35,361 nt of DNA from an uncultured Lachnospiraceae bacterium (GTDB lineage: Bacteria; Bacillota; Clostridia; Lachnospirales; Lachnospiraceae): assembly GCA_902793845.1 (NCBI GenBank), contig CADBFE010000040.1, forward strand, positions 1-35,361, in the 5' to 3' direction. Both the position numbers and the translations under genes were made by a program. Under the pieces are notes generated by a model, which saw nothing but the letters and a program-made list of their open reading frames with translations, was not told the DNA's origin and made no database searches. Within the stretch, counting starts at the first letter, position 1; every line of letters begins with the position of its first letter. This document shows positions 17,035 to 26,009 of this stretch, one piece after another.

Positions 17035-18666
17035 ATGGAAAAAACCGGTGATAATGTAATGGCTGTTCAGGACAAGGCTGATAAAAAGAGGGCAAGACAG
17101 GCTCTTAAAGAGGAAGAAAAGCGGATAGCCAAAAAGAAAAAAGAAGATTTAAAACTTGCTGAAAAAGAAGAAGCAAGACGTATCAAAGCAAAGCGAAAGA
17201 GAGCTTACGAGGCACTTTCTCCTGAGGAGAAAATGGCTGAAAAGTACTATATTGCTTATCGTATTGCTGCAGTTTTTTCTGCCCTGCTCATATTCTTTCC
17301 GTCGATGACACCTACAAGAATATGCACCATGATCAGCAAAAACATATCACTGTTTACTTCCGCAGTATCATATTCGGCAATCACTGCCGAGATGGGTAGA
17401 GCATTTGATAAACAGTGGATAATGCAGGGGACCATGATCCTCCTCTATATATCCTCTATTGTCATGATGCTTGGTATCCTGGGTACGGCAGCAGCTGCAT
17501 GCTGTTCACTGGGAAATGTTAAATTAAAAAAGACAGGTAATACGATCGGAATGGCGGGAGCAATCCTGATGGCAGGTGGTCTTGCCGGTATACTCGTTTC
17601 TTACAGCGATATCACCGGTACGACAAAGCCTGAAAAAGTAGGCCCCATGTTCCCTGTTGGCTTTTATATTTATGCTGTCTGTACAGTAATATTACTGATC
17701 GTTTCCCTGCTGCTCCTTATTTCATTCAGAAAGATCACAAAGGAAAAACTTGCAGGTATTAAATATGAGATGGAACCTGCATATAAACTGTTTCTGCTTT
17801 TCCTGCCGTTTGCATTCCTCAGTTTTGTATTTTCATATCTTCCTCTTATGGGATGGAGATATGCATTCTTTGATTACTCGGCAGGTCAGGCGTTATCAAG
17901 TGAAAATTTTGTCGGATTCAAATGGTTTACATCACTGTTTGCCAGTGAGGCAACCAAGGCCGATGTAGTCAGAGTCCTCAGAAATACACTCATAATGAGC
18001 GGACTCGGTATTGCTACCAGCTGGTGCCCGATGGCATTTGCAATCTTCCTTAATGAGATAAAGAACCGAAAGTTTAAACGTTTTGTCCAGACATTCACTA
18101 CTATCCCCAACTTCATCAGCTGGGTGCTTGTGTATGCGGTGGCACTCTCAATATTCTCCACAGACGGATTTATCAATACACTCCTTACGTCTGTCACGGG
18201 AAGTGCCCATGATACAAACTATCTGATGGGCAACACGGCAATATGGATAAAGATGCTCCTCTGGGGTATGTGGAAGGGCATCGGATGGAGTGCGATTATC
18301 TATATCGCAGGTATATCCGGTATCGACCAGAGTCTTTATGAGGCGGCAACCATGGACGGCGCAGGCAGATTTGAAAAGATGTGGCATATCACTCTTCCGG
18401 GACTTATGCCTACATATTTCGTAATGCTCCTCATGTCGATCGCAAATATACTTAGCAACGGTATGGACCAGTACCTCGTATTCCAGAATGCGCAGAATAC
18501 AAGTACAATTGAAGTGCTGGATCTGTATGTATACACTCTCGGTATTCAGAATGGTAACATACCGCTTTCAACAGTTATAGGTATGGTCAAGTCACTCATA
18601 AGCGTGATCCTGCTCTTTAGTGCCAACGGTATATCAAAAGCAATCCGCGGCGAGAGTATTGTATAG
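17035..18666 (+). CDS. ABC sugar transporter permease, LplB-like, with an extra N-terminal membrane region
   Basis: The C-terminal 300 residues are a standard CUT1-type importer permease: LFLLFLPFAFLSFVFSYLPLMGW near 251 begins it and the coupling loop EAATMDGAGRFEKMWHITLP lies near 435. Relatives are usually about 300-330 residues, but this protein has 543. The extra part is a 65-residue Lys/Glu-rich cytoplasmic segment and four added hydrophobic stretches (about 71-93, 125-155, 180-198, 207-233). The start is supported by GGAGG 12 bases upstream. It forms a heteromeric pore with the permease encoded 14 bases downstream and is fed by the lipoprotein encoded after that. The ATPase is not in the window; shared MsmK-type ATPases are common for such importers. 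Confidence 0.9.
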   Translation: MEKTGDNVMAVQDKADKKRARQALKEEEKRIAKKKKEDLKLAEKEEARRIKAKRKRAYEALSPEEKMAEKYYIAYRIAAVFSALLIFFPSMTPTRICTMISKNISLFTSAVSYSAITAEMGRAFDKQWIMQGTMILLYISSIVMMLGILGTAAAACCSLGNVKLKKTGNTIGMAGAILMAGGLAGILVSYSDITGTTKPEKVGPMFPVGFYIYAVCTVILLIVSLLLLISFRKITKEKLAGIKYEMEPAYKLFLLFLPFAFLSFVFSYLPLMGWRYAFFDYSAGQALSSENFVGFKWFTSLFASEATKADVVRVLRNTLIMSGLGIATSWCPMAFAIFLNEIKNRKFKRFVQTFTTIPNFISWVLVYAVALSIFSTDGFINTLLTSVTGSAHDTNYLMGNTAIWIKMLLWGMWKGIGWSAIIYIAGISGIDQSLYEAATMDGAGRFEKMWHITLPGLMPTYFVMLLMSIANILSNGMDQYLVFQNAQNTSTIEVLDLYVYTLGIQNGNIPLSTVIGMVKSLISVILLFSANGISKAIRGESIV

Positions 18667-18680
18667 GAGGGGAGGCAGAT

Positions 18681-19775
18681 ATGGATAAGAATATTAAGAA
18701 TGAAAACAACGAAAACATCGAAAATCTCCCTGCATTAACAGCTGCCGAACTGGCCGCTGAGCGAAAAGCAAGAGAGCGCGAGGCAAAGCGCCTGATGGCT
18801 AAAAATGCAAAGGACAGGAAAGACAGGGAAAAGGCAGATGCCGCAAGAGAAAGGGAGTATTACAAAACTCATAAGAAAAAACTCGACCTGTCTCCGGGAA
18901 ACATATTATTTACAGCAATAAACTATATTGTATTTACAGTATTTACCATAGCATGTATTTTCCCATTTTATTATCTGCTCATAAATACGATCTCGGATAA
19001 TGAGCTCGTAAAAAAAGGTCAGATAACACTGTGGCCCATGGGTATCAACTTTAATAACTATATCTCGATGCTCCATGTATCGGATCTGGGTAATGCCTTT
19101 ATCGTCACATTTGCGAGGACTATACTCGGCACGGCCCTTATGGTTGTGGCATCTGCTTTTGTAGGTTATCTTGTGACAAAGAGGGATATGTGGCACAGGA
19201 AATTCTGGTACAGATTCCTGATCATCACGATGTACTTTAACGCAGGTACGATTCCGTGGTATCTGAATATGTCGATGCTGGGACTGACAAATAACTTTCT
19301 GGCATATATCATACCAGGAATAGTGGCTCCGTATAATATAATACTGGTAAAGACATATATAGAGTCGATACCGGGAGAACTGGAGGAGAGTGCTCTGATA
19401 GACGGTGCAGGATTCTTTAAGGTATTTAAGAGTATCATATGGCCGCTGTGCAAACCCATAGTTGCGACCATCGCCATATTCGGTGCAGTAGGTCACTGGA
19501 ACTCATTTACCGATTCACTGATACTGATGCAGAACGCACCCCAGTATTTCACGGTTCAGCACAGGCTGTATATTTACCTGAATACTTCATCAAACCTGGC
19601 AGCCATCATGAGTACAGGCGGCAGCGCAGCGGCGAATGCGGCGGCGGCCATGATGAACTCCAAAGTACTTAAATACACAATATCAATGGTGACGGTAATA
19701 CCTATCCTGATCGTATATCCGTTTATGAACAGATATTTTGAAAAGGGTATTATGCTCGGAGCAGTAAAGGGTTAA
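18681..19775 (+). CDS. ABC sugar transporter permease, AraQ/LplC-like
   Basis: The second permease of the importer, 364 residues. A charged N-terminal extension of about 75 residues (Lys/Arg/Glu/Ala-rich, likely helical) precedes the usual six-helix body beginning near NILFTAINYIVFTVFTIACIFPFYYLL. The coupling loop is LEESALIDGAGFFKVFKSIIWPL near residue 235, and the end PFMNRYFEKGIMLGAVKG is typical of partners of LplB permeases. The GGAGGGGAGG ribosome site and 14-base gap imply cotranscription with the upstream permease. The substrate, probably xyloglucan oligosaccharides, is inferred from the surrounding hydrolases. Confidence 0.93.
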   Translation: MDKNIKNENNENIENLPALTAAELAAERKAREREAKRLMAKNAKDRKDREKADAAREREYYKTHKKKLDLSPGNILFTAINYIVFTVFTIACIFPFYYLLINTISDNELVKKGQITLWPMGINFNNYISMLHVSDLGNAFIVTFARTILGTALMVVASAFVGYLVTKRDMWHRKFWYRFLIITMYFNAGTIPWYLNMSMLGLTNNFLAYIIPGIVAPYNIILVKTYIESIPGELEESALIDGAGFFKVFKSIIWPLCKPIVATIAIFGAVGHWNSFTDSLILMQNAPQYFTVQHRLYIYLNTSSNLAAIMSTGGSAAANAAAAMMNSKVLKYTISMVTVIPILIVYPFMNRYFEKGIMLGAVKG

Positions 19776-19827
19776 GACCCTTGTTAAATAAATAAGTATT
19801 AACTGATTAATTTTAGGAGGAAAGAAA

Positions 19828-21522
19828 ATGCGTAATTTTAAAAGGTGGCTCAGCGTTGCCATGGCAGGAACCATGCTTGCAGGCTGTCTCACAGGATGTG
19901 CCGGCGGCGGTAGCGGAGCAAAAGGTGAGCCGATAACACTTACGGTATTCAGCCAGCTGGCAAACTATTCGGGAGAGCAGACAGGATGGTCTGCAGATGT
20001 ACTCCTTGAAAAGTTTAATGTAAAGCTCAATATCGTACCTGACTTAAACGGTGCATACCAGACGAGAATGGAGGCCGGAGATCTCGGAGATATCGTTGTA
20101 TGGGGATCTGACGGATCAAGCTATACAAATGCCATCAAGGCAGGACTCCTCTACGACTGGAATGAGGACGACCTCCTCGCAGATTATGGTCCGTACATTT
20201 TAGAGAACATGGGCAATGCCCTTGAGCACAATGCAACGATCAAACCTGAGGGAATGGAGGGCGATACCGTATACGGATTTGGTCATGCGGTTGCTGCATC
20301 CTCAGAAGATCATCAGGCATTCTTTTACACTTGGGATTTAAGATGGGATCTTTATAAAGAGCTGGGATATCCCGAGGTTAAAGAGATTGAGGACCTCATC
20401 CCCGTATTTGAGGATATGAAGGAACTCTGTCCTACAGACGAAAACGGCAATCCTACATACGCTACAGCGCTCTGGCCTGACTGGGATGGAGATATGTGTA
20501 TGTATGTAAAGTCTACAGCAACAGCATTTTACGGATATGATGAGCTCGGTATAGGTCTCTACGATCCTGCGACAGGCAATTACTATGACTGTCTGATGGA
20601 GGACGGCCCTTACCTGCGTATGCTCCATTTCTACAACCAGCTGTACCAGAAGGGTCTCCTTGATCCCGACTCAATGACAAATACTTATGACAAGATGACC
20701 GAGAAGGTTCAGGCCGGCGGTACATTCTTCTCAATATTCAACTATTCGGGACGCTCAATATTTAATACAGACGAGCATATGGCAAACGGTCAGATGATGC
20801 TGTCACTCACTCCCGACAATGCATCTCCTATCGTATACGGTATGGATACACTGGGCAGCAACAGAATCTGGTCTATCGGTGCCAAGACCCAGTATCCTGA
20901 GCTCTGCATGGAGATCATCAACTACCTCTGTACACCGGAAGGCAGACTTACCATGGAGTATGGTCCTCAGGGCGTGACATGGGATTATGACGAGAACGGA
21001 CTCACATACTTTACCGAGCTTGGAAAGCTTTGCCATAATGATATAACCACATCAATGGAGGATGCAGGATATACCGGTACATTCCATGACGGACAGCTCC
21101 AGATCAACAACATCACATGGGCACTCGATGCTACAAACCCTGAATCAGGTGAGAGATTTAACTGTGACTACTGGGCAAGCAACAATGTGGGAGCAAGCTG
21201 CGATATAGAGCAGGATTGGATGGACTACACAGGATGCACTACAACAGATGAGTATATGGAATCAAAGGCATATACCGTAGCACCTGCCAGTGCATTTGTA
21301 GGCGGCTCAAGAGACGATGAGCTTGAGACAAAGTGGGATCAGACAACAAACTGTATCGTTACATATACATGGAATGCAATTTATGCAGAATCAGATGAGG
21401 AGTATGAGCAGATTGTCGAGGAGATGATCGAGAAAGCCAACTCATACTACTATCAGGAGTGCCTTGACTGGTCAAGAGAAGAGGCTGCAAGAAGAAAAGC
21501 CTGTGAGGATGCACTTAACTAA
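19828..21522 (+). CDS. Extracellular solute-binding lipoprotein of the ABC sugar importer (LplA-like)
   Basis: Captures the sugar outside the membrane and delivers it to the permeases. The 564-residue protein has a lipoprotein signal ending in the lipobox LAGC with Cys20 (a second possible site, LTGC, follows at Cys24). The Gly/Ser linker leads into a family-1-type binding fold: ITLTVFSQLANYSGEQTGWS, DLGDIVVWGSDGSSY, and NRIWSIGAKTQYPELCMEIINYLCTPEGR near 350, a segment typical of LplA-like proteins. Length fits the large-oligosaccharide binding group. AGGAGG precedes the ATG. Order permease-permease-binding protein-DUF624 is usual for this importer class in Firmicutes. Confidence 0.92.
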   Translation: MRNFKRWLSVAMAGTMLAGCLTGCAGGGSGAKGEPITLTVFSQLANYSGEQTGWSADVLLEKFNVKLNIVPDLNGAYQTRMEAGDLGDIVVWGSDGSSYTNAIKAGLLYDWNEDDLLADYGPYILENMGNALEHNATIKPEGMEGDTVYGFGHAVAASSEDHQAFFYTWDLRWDLYKELGYPEVKEIEDLIPVFEDMKELCPTDENGNPTYATALWPDWDGDMCMYVKSTATAFYGYDELGIGLYDPATGNYYDCLMEDGPYLRMLHFYNQLYQKGLLDPDSMTNTYDKMTEKVQAGGTFFSIFNYSGRSIFNTDEHMANGQMMLSLTPDNASPIVYGMDTLGSNRIWSIGAKTQYPELCMEIINYLCTPEGRLTMEYGPQGVTWDYDENGLTYFTELGKLCHNDITTSMEDAGYTGTFHDGQLQINNITWALDATNPESGERFNCDYWASNNVGASCDIEQDWMDYTGCTTTDEYMESKAYTVAPASAFVGGSRDDELETKWDQTTNCIVTYTWNAIYAESDEEYEQIVEEMIEKANSYYYQECLDWSREEAARRKACEDALN

Positions 21523-21528
21523 TTATCA

Positions 21529-22176
21529 ATGGGTATATTTAATGTAGACGGTCCTGTTTACAGGACAATATCAAGATTCTGGGATCTTGTAAAATTAAGT
21601 TTCTTTTGGTTTGTATGCAGTCTGCCGGTCGTGACATTCGGACCGGCGACTGTTGCAGCCTTTACAATCTGCCTTAAGATGACTGAAGACAAAGAAGGGT
21701 ATATAGTAAAGCCTTTCTTTGCTGCTTTTAAGAAAAATCTTAAGGGAGGTATCCCTCTTGGACTCCTTTTCCTCGTGGCGATGTATTCCATTTATCTTGA
21801 TACCCAGTGTTTTAAGGCCTTTGAAGATATGTCTGTATATTTTCTTATAGCGGGGATCATAGTCGGATTCGTCATATATCTTTCTTTTGTATATGCGTTT
21901 GCGCTTATGGCCCGCTATGAAAATAAGGTCATTGCAACGATCAAAAATTCATATAACATTTCAGTCAGATATTTTCTGAGGACACTGCTTCTCTTAATAG
22001 TTCTTGCCATCGAGCTAATCATCATATTCTGGAATTATTACACAATCATTATAGGCGTAGTGATAGGCCCGGGTCTAATCATATATACGATCAGTACCAT
22101 GGCTATGCGTTTTTTTAGGGAGATAGAAAAGGAACCCGGAGCAGTATCAAATCCCGAAGACATAGATGAAATATAA
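21529..22176 (+). CDS. YesL-family (DUF624) membrane protein
   Basis: A 215-residue protein with about five to six hydrophobic segments. The start MGIFNVDGPVYRTISRFWDLVKLSFFW and the following CSLPVVTFGPATVAA are characteristic of the DUF624/YesL family, which is found next to LplB/AraQ-type sugar importers and has no settled function. This family match decides the ATG at 21529, because no Shine-Dalgarno sequence is visible before it; the gene begins 6 bases after the binding-protein stop and may rely on translational coupling. An accessory role in the importer is inferred from location. Confidence 0.88.
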   Translation: MGIFNVDGPVYRTISRFWDLVKLSFFWFVCSLPVVTFGPATVAAFTICLKMTEDKEGYIVKPFFAAFKKNLKGGIPLGLLFLVAMYSIYLDTQCFKAFEDMSVYFLIAGIIVGFVIYLSFVYAFALMARYENKVIATIKNSYNISVRYFLRTLLLLIVLAIELIIIFWNYYTIIIGVVIGPGLIIYTISTMAMRFFREIEKEPGAVSNPEDIDEI

Positions 22177-22203
22177 TTAAACGATATTTGAGATATTTAA
22201 TAT

Positions 22204-24359
22204 ATGGAAAAAAAGACAGACCCTTACATAATAGAATTTGATAAGCCTGCAGATATCTGGGAGGAAGCACTCCCTGTCGGAAACGGCAGACTCGGAGGCA
22301 TGGTATACGGATATCCGTTTACAGAGAGGATCCAGCTAAATGAAGACAGCGTATGGTTTGGAGGCCCCCAGGACCGTATCAATCCCTCGGCCGGAGAAAA
22401 ACTGGACGAGATAAGGAATCTGATATTTGCGGGAAAGATAAGGCAGGCCCAGGAACTGTGTGCGTTTGCACTATCCGGGACACCTGAGGAGATGAGACAT
22501 TACGAACCCCTCGGCAATCTCTATATCGAGATGGCAGGGGATGATTACGAAGATATATCGGATTATGACCGCCGGCTTGATATGAAGGATGCAACGGTAA
22601 CTGTATCCTGGAAAAAGGCCGGCGTTAATTATAAACGGGAGATATTTGCATCATATCCCGACAATGTGATGGTGATAAGGCTGACTGCCGATAAGGAGGC
22701 AAGTCTTACTTTTCACTGTCAGCTTGGCAGAGGAGTGACGCCGTGGGCAATGGCACCCTATGAGACCCAGAACTGCAGGAGACCTGCATACAATGTTTAC
22801 TGCGATGACATAAGGGCACTTGATGACAATATACAGCTCATGGAAGCAACGGCAGGAGGAAAGGGCGGCGTAAAGATCGGATGCGGTATAAAGCTTATCG
22901 TATCAGGGGGCGTGACTGAAAAGATCGGCAATACATATCTGGTAAAAAAAGCAGATGAAGCTGTGATACTGCTGGCAGCCGATACATCATTTCGCGAGGA
23001 TGATCCGGTACTAAGCGTAATAAAAAGATTAAATGAAAAAGCATCTCTTGAATATGAGTCACTTTACGAAAATCATGTAAAAGATTACAGAGAACTCTTT
23101 GACAGGGTATACCTTGATATAGAGGATTATGAACATGTGACGAGATTTTTTAATTTCGGCAGATATTTAATGATCGCAGGCAGCAGACCGGGTTCACTGC
23201 CCATGAACCTCCAGGGTATATGGAATCAGGATTATGCACCTGCATGGGGATGCAGATATACGATAAATATAAATACACAGATGAACTACTGGTGCGCTGA
23301 AAACTGCGGACTGCCGGAATGTCACGAGCCGCTGTTTGACCTCTTAAAGAGACTAAAGGTAAGCGGTGAGGTGACAGCGGAAAAGATGTACGGCTGCAGA
23401 GGCTTTGTGGCTCATCACAATACTGATATATACGCGGATACGGCGCCTCAGGATGTATGTTTATCGGCGAGTTACTGGGTAATGGGAGGCGCGTGGCTCT
23501 CGCTCCATATATGGGAGCATTATCTCTATTCTCAAGATGAAGGATTTTTAAGGGACAATTACGATGTGATGGAGAGCGCTGCCAGGTTTCTCGCAGATTT
23601 CCTAATACCTGACAAAAATATTGATGGCACGGATACCGGATACCTGGTGATCAGTCCATCGATATCTCCGGAAAATGAATACATACTCCCCGGTGGTGAA
23701 CACGGTACCGTATGTAAAGGTGCCACCATGGACAATTCCATTATAAGAGAACTGTTTAATGCATGCATAAAAGCAGAAGAAATCCTGGGTATCAGGGATG
23801 GCCTGTCAGATGAATTAAAAGAGATATTAACAAAAATAGCTCCGCTTAAGATTGGAAAGTATGGTCAGATAATGGAATGGAATGAAGACTACGAGGAGGC
23901 AGAACCCGGACATCGTCATATCTCCCAGCTCTTTTCACTCTATCCCGGCAGTCTGATATGTACAGATAAAGATGATGAATCATTTGACAAAAATATTTTT
24001 GACGCCACAGCCGAGACCATCAGGAGGAGGCTGTCCTTTGGTGGTGGCCATTCCGGATGGAGCAGGGCATGGATCATAAATATGTATGCAAGGCTCGGGG
24101 ACGGAGATAAAGCCCTTGAAAACATAGAGACGTTAATAGACCGTCAGGTACTGCCCAATCTTTTTGACAATCATCCGCCTTTTCAGATAGACGGTAAGAG
24201 ATGCTGGTCCAGAGTCACGGCAGCAGTATAAAGCTTTTGCCTGCGCTGCCTGAAAAATGGAGAAACGGATGTGTAAGGGGCCTTAGATTAAGAGGAGGCA
24301 GGACTGTAAAGGAGCTTGTCTGGAAGGACGGCAGAGTAGTAAAGTCTGAAATAATATAA
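22204..24359 (+). pseudogene. GH95 alpha-L-fucosidase, frame-shifting deletion near the C-terminus
   Basis: GH95 enzymes remove alpha-1,2-linked fucose, as found on galactosyl side chains of xyloglucan. Residues 1-665 match: PVGNGRLGGMVYGYPFTERIQLNEDSVWFGG, MRHYEPLGNLYIE, NLQGIWNQDYAPAWGCRYTININTQMNYW, DIYADTAPQDVCLSASYW, ISPSISPENEY, and GGGHSGWSRAW. At FQIDG (24181-24195) the frame turns to KRCWSRVTAAV and stops at 24229. The real C-terminus continues in another frame from 24198: EMLVQSHGSSIKLLPALPEKWRNGC... to a stop at 24357-24359. About 11-12 residues of the conserved DGNFG...AGIAEML block are gone, so a deletion of 34 or 37 bp is implied. The segment near 23130 (EDYEHVTRFFNFGRYLM) is also shorter than in relatives. 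No signal peptide and no clear Shine-Dalgarno sequence. Confidence 0.85.
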
Positions 24360-24398
24360 AACTTTATTGTTTACATAAAATGTTGTATATTAATTGCT

Positions 24399-25217
24399 AT
24401 GGGAAAAAATATATTAAAAACGACAATAGCAGCTTTGACAATATTATTCACAGTGGGGATGACTATAGGCTCACTGCCCCTTATGACAAATGCCGATGAC
24501 TCGGGAGTATATGATGTATTTGTGGCTGTAGGAGCAGGTGATGACTGGAGTTTGTGCTATGCAGGAGAGGATCTGGCTGATAATGAGACCGTGACAAACT
24601 CTGCAATAACGTCAAAATCAGGAAAACTTATCGAGGGAGGTACGGTATCCGTATCCGTCACATTTGCAGAGCCTGTTAATTATGTATGGTATGTGACTCC
24701 TGTTGTACTGGCTACCGATATAGAGGAAGCAGATTTTACGGTAGAACTGTATGTAGACGGGAACCCGGTAGAACTGGATAATCCTGATGGAAAAAACTGG
24801 TGGTATGAACAGACGGGACCTTTTGATGAAGATACGGCAGTCAGACTTTGCGGTGGATATAATGAATTTGCCTCGGAGGCATGCTGGGTAGAAGAGGATA
24901 CGCTGATCGGAGCATCAAAGATAGAATATGTTATTACAGCAAACAATATAAGGTCTGCAGGCGAATCGCAGGATACAGGTACAGAGAGAATCTCAGTATA
25001 TGAATCTCAGGTTCCGTCGGATACAGTGTCTGCAGACAGTAATCCGGTGGATGAGACAGGTAAGGCACCTCAGTATAATGAAGCATCAGCCCCGGGGAGC
25101 AACTACTACGACGGTACAGGGGTTGCTGTGGGAGTAGTAGGCACGGTGGCAGTGGTGAGTGCTGCAACTGTAGTGATTCTTAAAAACAAAAAAGATAGTA
25201 ATAAAAAGAAAAAATAA
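24399..25217 (+). CDS. Short membrane-anchored surface protein with one WWYE/GGYNEF domain
   Basis: A 272-residue relative of the 584-residue surface protein encoded at 15167. Signal peptide at the N-terminus (cleavage near TNADD), then one domain with VFVAVGAGDDWSLCYAGEDL, VNYVWYVTPVVLATDIEEADF, WWYEQTG (134-140) and GGYNEF (152-157), nearly collinear with domain 1 of the larger protein. A Ser/Thr/Pro-rich linker of about 60 residues leads to a membrane helix (GVAVGVVGTVAVVSAATVVIL) and a Lys-rich tail. There is no ribosome site; a TATATT at 24386-24391 is placed so that transcription could start at the ATG itself, giving a leaderless message, but the -35 is poor. Function unknown; glycan binding is a guess from the aromatic motifs and the location. 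Confidence 0.7.
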   Translation: MGKNILKTTIAALTILFTVGMTIGSLPLMTNADDSGVYDVFVAVGAGDDWSLCYAGEDLADNETVTNSAITSKSGKLIEGGTVSVSVTFAEPVNYVWYVTPVVLATDIEEADFTVELYVDGNPVELDNPDGKNWWYEQTGPFDEDTAVRLCGGYNEFASEACWVEEDTLIGASKIEYVITANNIRSAGESQDTGTERISVYESQVPSDTVSADSNPVDETGKAPQYNEASAPGSNYYDGTGVAVGVVGTVAVVSAATVVILKNKKDSNKKKK

Positions 25218-25220
25218 AAG

Positions 25221-25282
25221 TGCAACACTTCTGCAACATAAATTGTTTTATAATATCGCCGAAATAATAAAAAACAATTTAT
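25221..25282 (+). promoter_or_regulatory. Promoter with tandem and inverted repeats upstream of the small lipoprotein gene
   Basis: TATAAT at 25249-25254 is a perfect -10. Upstream, TGCAACA occurs twice exactly 11 bases apart (25221-25227 and 25232-25238), one helical turn, where a -35 would be expected; this suits a bound activator. In addition ATAAATTGTTTT (25238-25249) and AAAACAATTTAT (25271-25282) form a perfect 12-bp inverted repeat spanning the start site. Confidence 0.4.
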
Positions 25283-25299
25283 TTTCAGGAGGATAAAAA

Positions 25300-25887
25300 A
25301 TGAAAAAGTTTTTAGTAACATTAATGACAGCAGCAGTAGTAACGGCAACAGTGATTGGATGCGGAGCAGAGGCAGAGCAGCCTGCGGCTCAGGATACACA
25401 GCAGACAGTTACTGACGAGAAGCAGCCTGCAGATGATGCAGCTGAGACAGAGGTGGGTATGGTAAATCCCTGGAAGAGCACTACAGAAGAGGAGTCACAT
25501 ACATACCTTGACCATTCAATCGTAGTACCTGAAGGAGCTACTGACGTAACATGGACAGTAAATGACAGTATCGACGGCGGGGCTCTTCTGCAGGTTGATT
25601 TCACACTTGACGGCCAGACATATACAGTCAGAGCAATGACAGGCCAGGTAGAGGATATGGATACAAACCTCGCAGGTGCTTACTATGAGTGGACTGTTAC
25701 AGATGAGGCAGCTCTCACAGCATGGGATGCAAGCGCCACAACATACAGACATATCGGTGATGCCGAGACAGTAGATGTCATCGCATGGTATGACGGCACA
25801 ACAGATATCAGCTACAGTGTCTACACAGCAGCACCTGATCTTGACGGATTTGATATCGCTGCCATCGCTGAGCAAATCCATAACTAA
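25300..25887 (+). CDS. Small lipoprotein of unknown function
   Basis: The 195-residue protein starts with a lipoprotein signal ending in VIGC (Cys21) and a Gln/Ala/Asp-rich linker. The folded part starts near VGMVNPWKSTTEEE, followed by beta-strand-like alternation (VTWTVND, LLQVDFTLDGQTYTVRAMTG, YYEWTVTDEAALTAWDAS, VDVIAWYDGTTDISYSVYT). No family is recognised. A similar NPW-then-acidic opening is, from memory, seen in other small Clostridia lipoproteins. It has its own promoter (TATAAT at 25249), a strong AGGAGG site, and a terminator at 25921, so it is a single-gene unit rather than part of the sugar locus. Confidence 0.75.
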   Translation: MKKFLVTLMTAAVVTATVIGCGAEAEQPAAQDTQQTVTDEKQPADDAAETEVGMVNPWKSTTEEESHTYLDHSIVVPEGATDVTWTVNDSIDGGALLQVDFTLDGQTYTVRAMTGQVEDMDTNLAGAYYEWTVTDEAALTAWDASATTYRHIGDAETVDVIAWYDGTTDISYSVYTAAPDLDGFDIAAIAEQIHN

Positions 25888-25920
25888 AACTGATCAATAG
25901 TATCGAATTTTAGTTCGCAT

Positions 25921-25986
25921 AAAAAATATCCCCCTGAACGCTAAGAGCACGCTCCGCTACTCAATGCGTTCAGGGGGATATTTTTT
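25921..25986. terminator. Bidirectional terminator with conserved loop, copy 1
   Basis: A perfect 21-bp stem (25921-25941 with 25966-25986), starting with six A and ending with six T, closes a 24-base loop (25942-25965) with core GAGCACGCTCCGCT. It lies between the lipoprotein gene and recJ, which converge, so it can end transcripts from both strands. The loop is the same, except for one base, as in the element at 29104. Confidence 0.9.
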
Positions 25987-26009
25987 AATCAAAAAAGTAA
26001 AAAAACACA

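Noticed and set aside
18906..19496. 196-codon minus-strand open frame
   Set aside because: Lies inside the AraQ-like permease gene; composition is a shadow of that gene.
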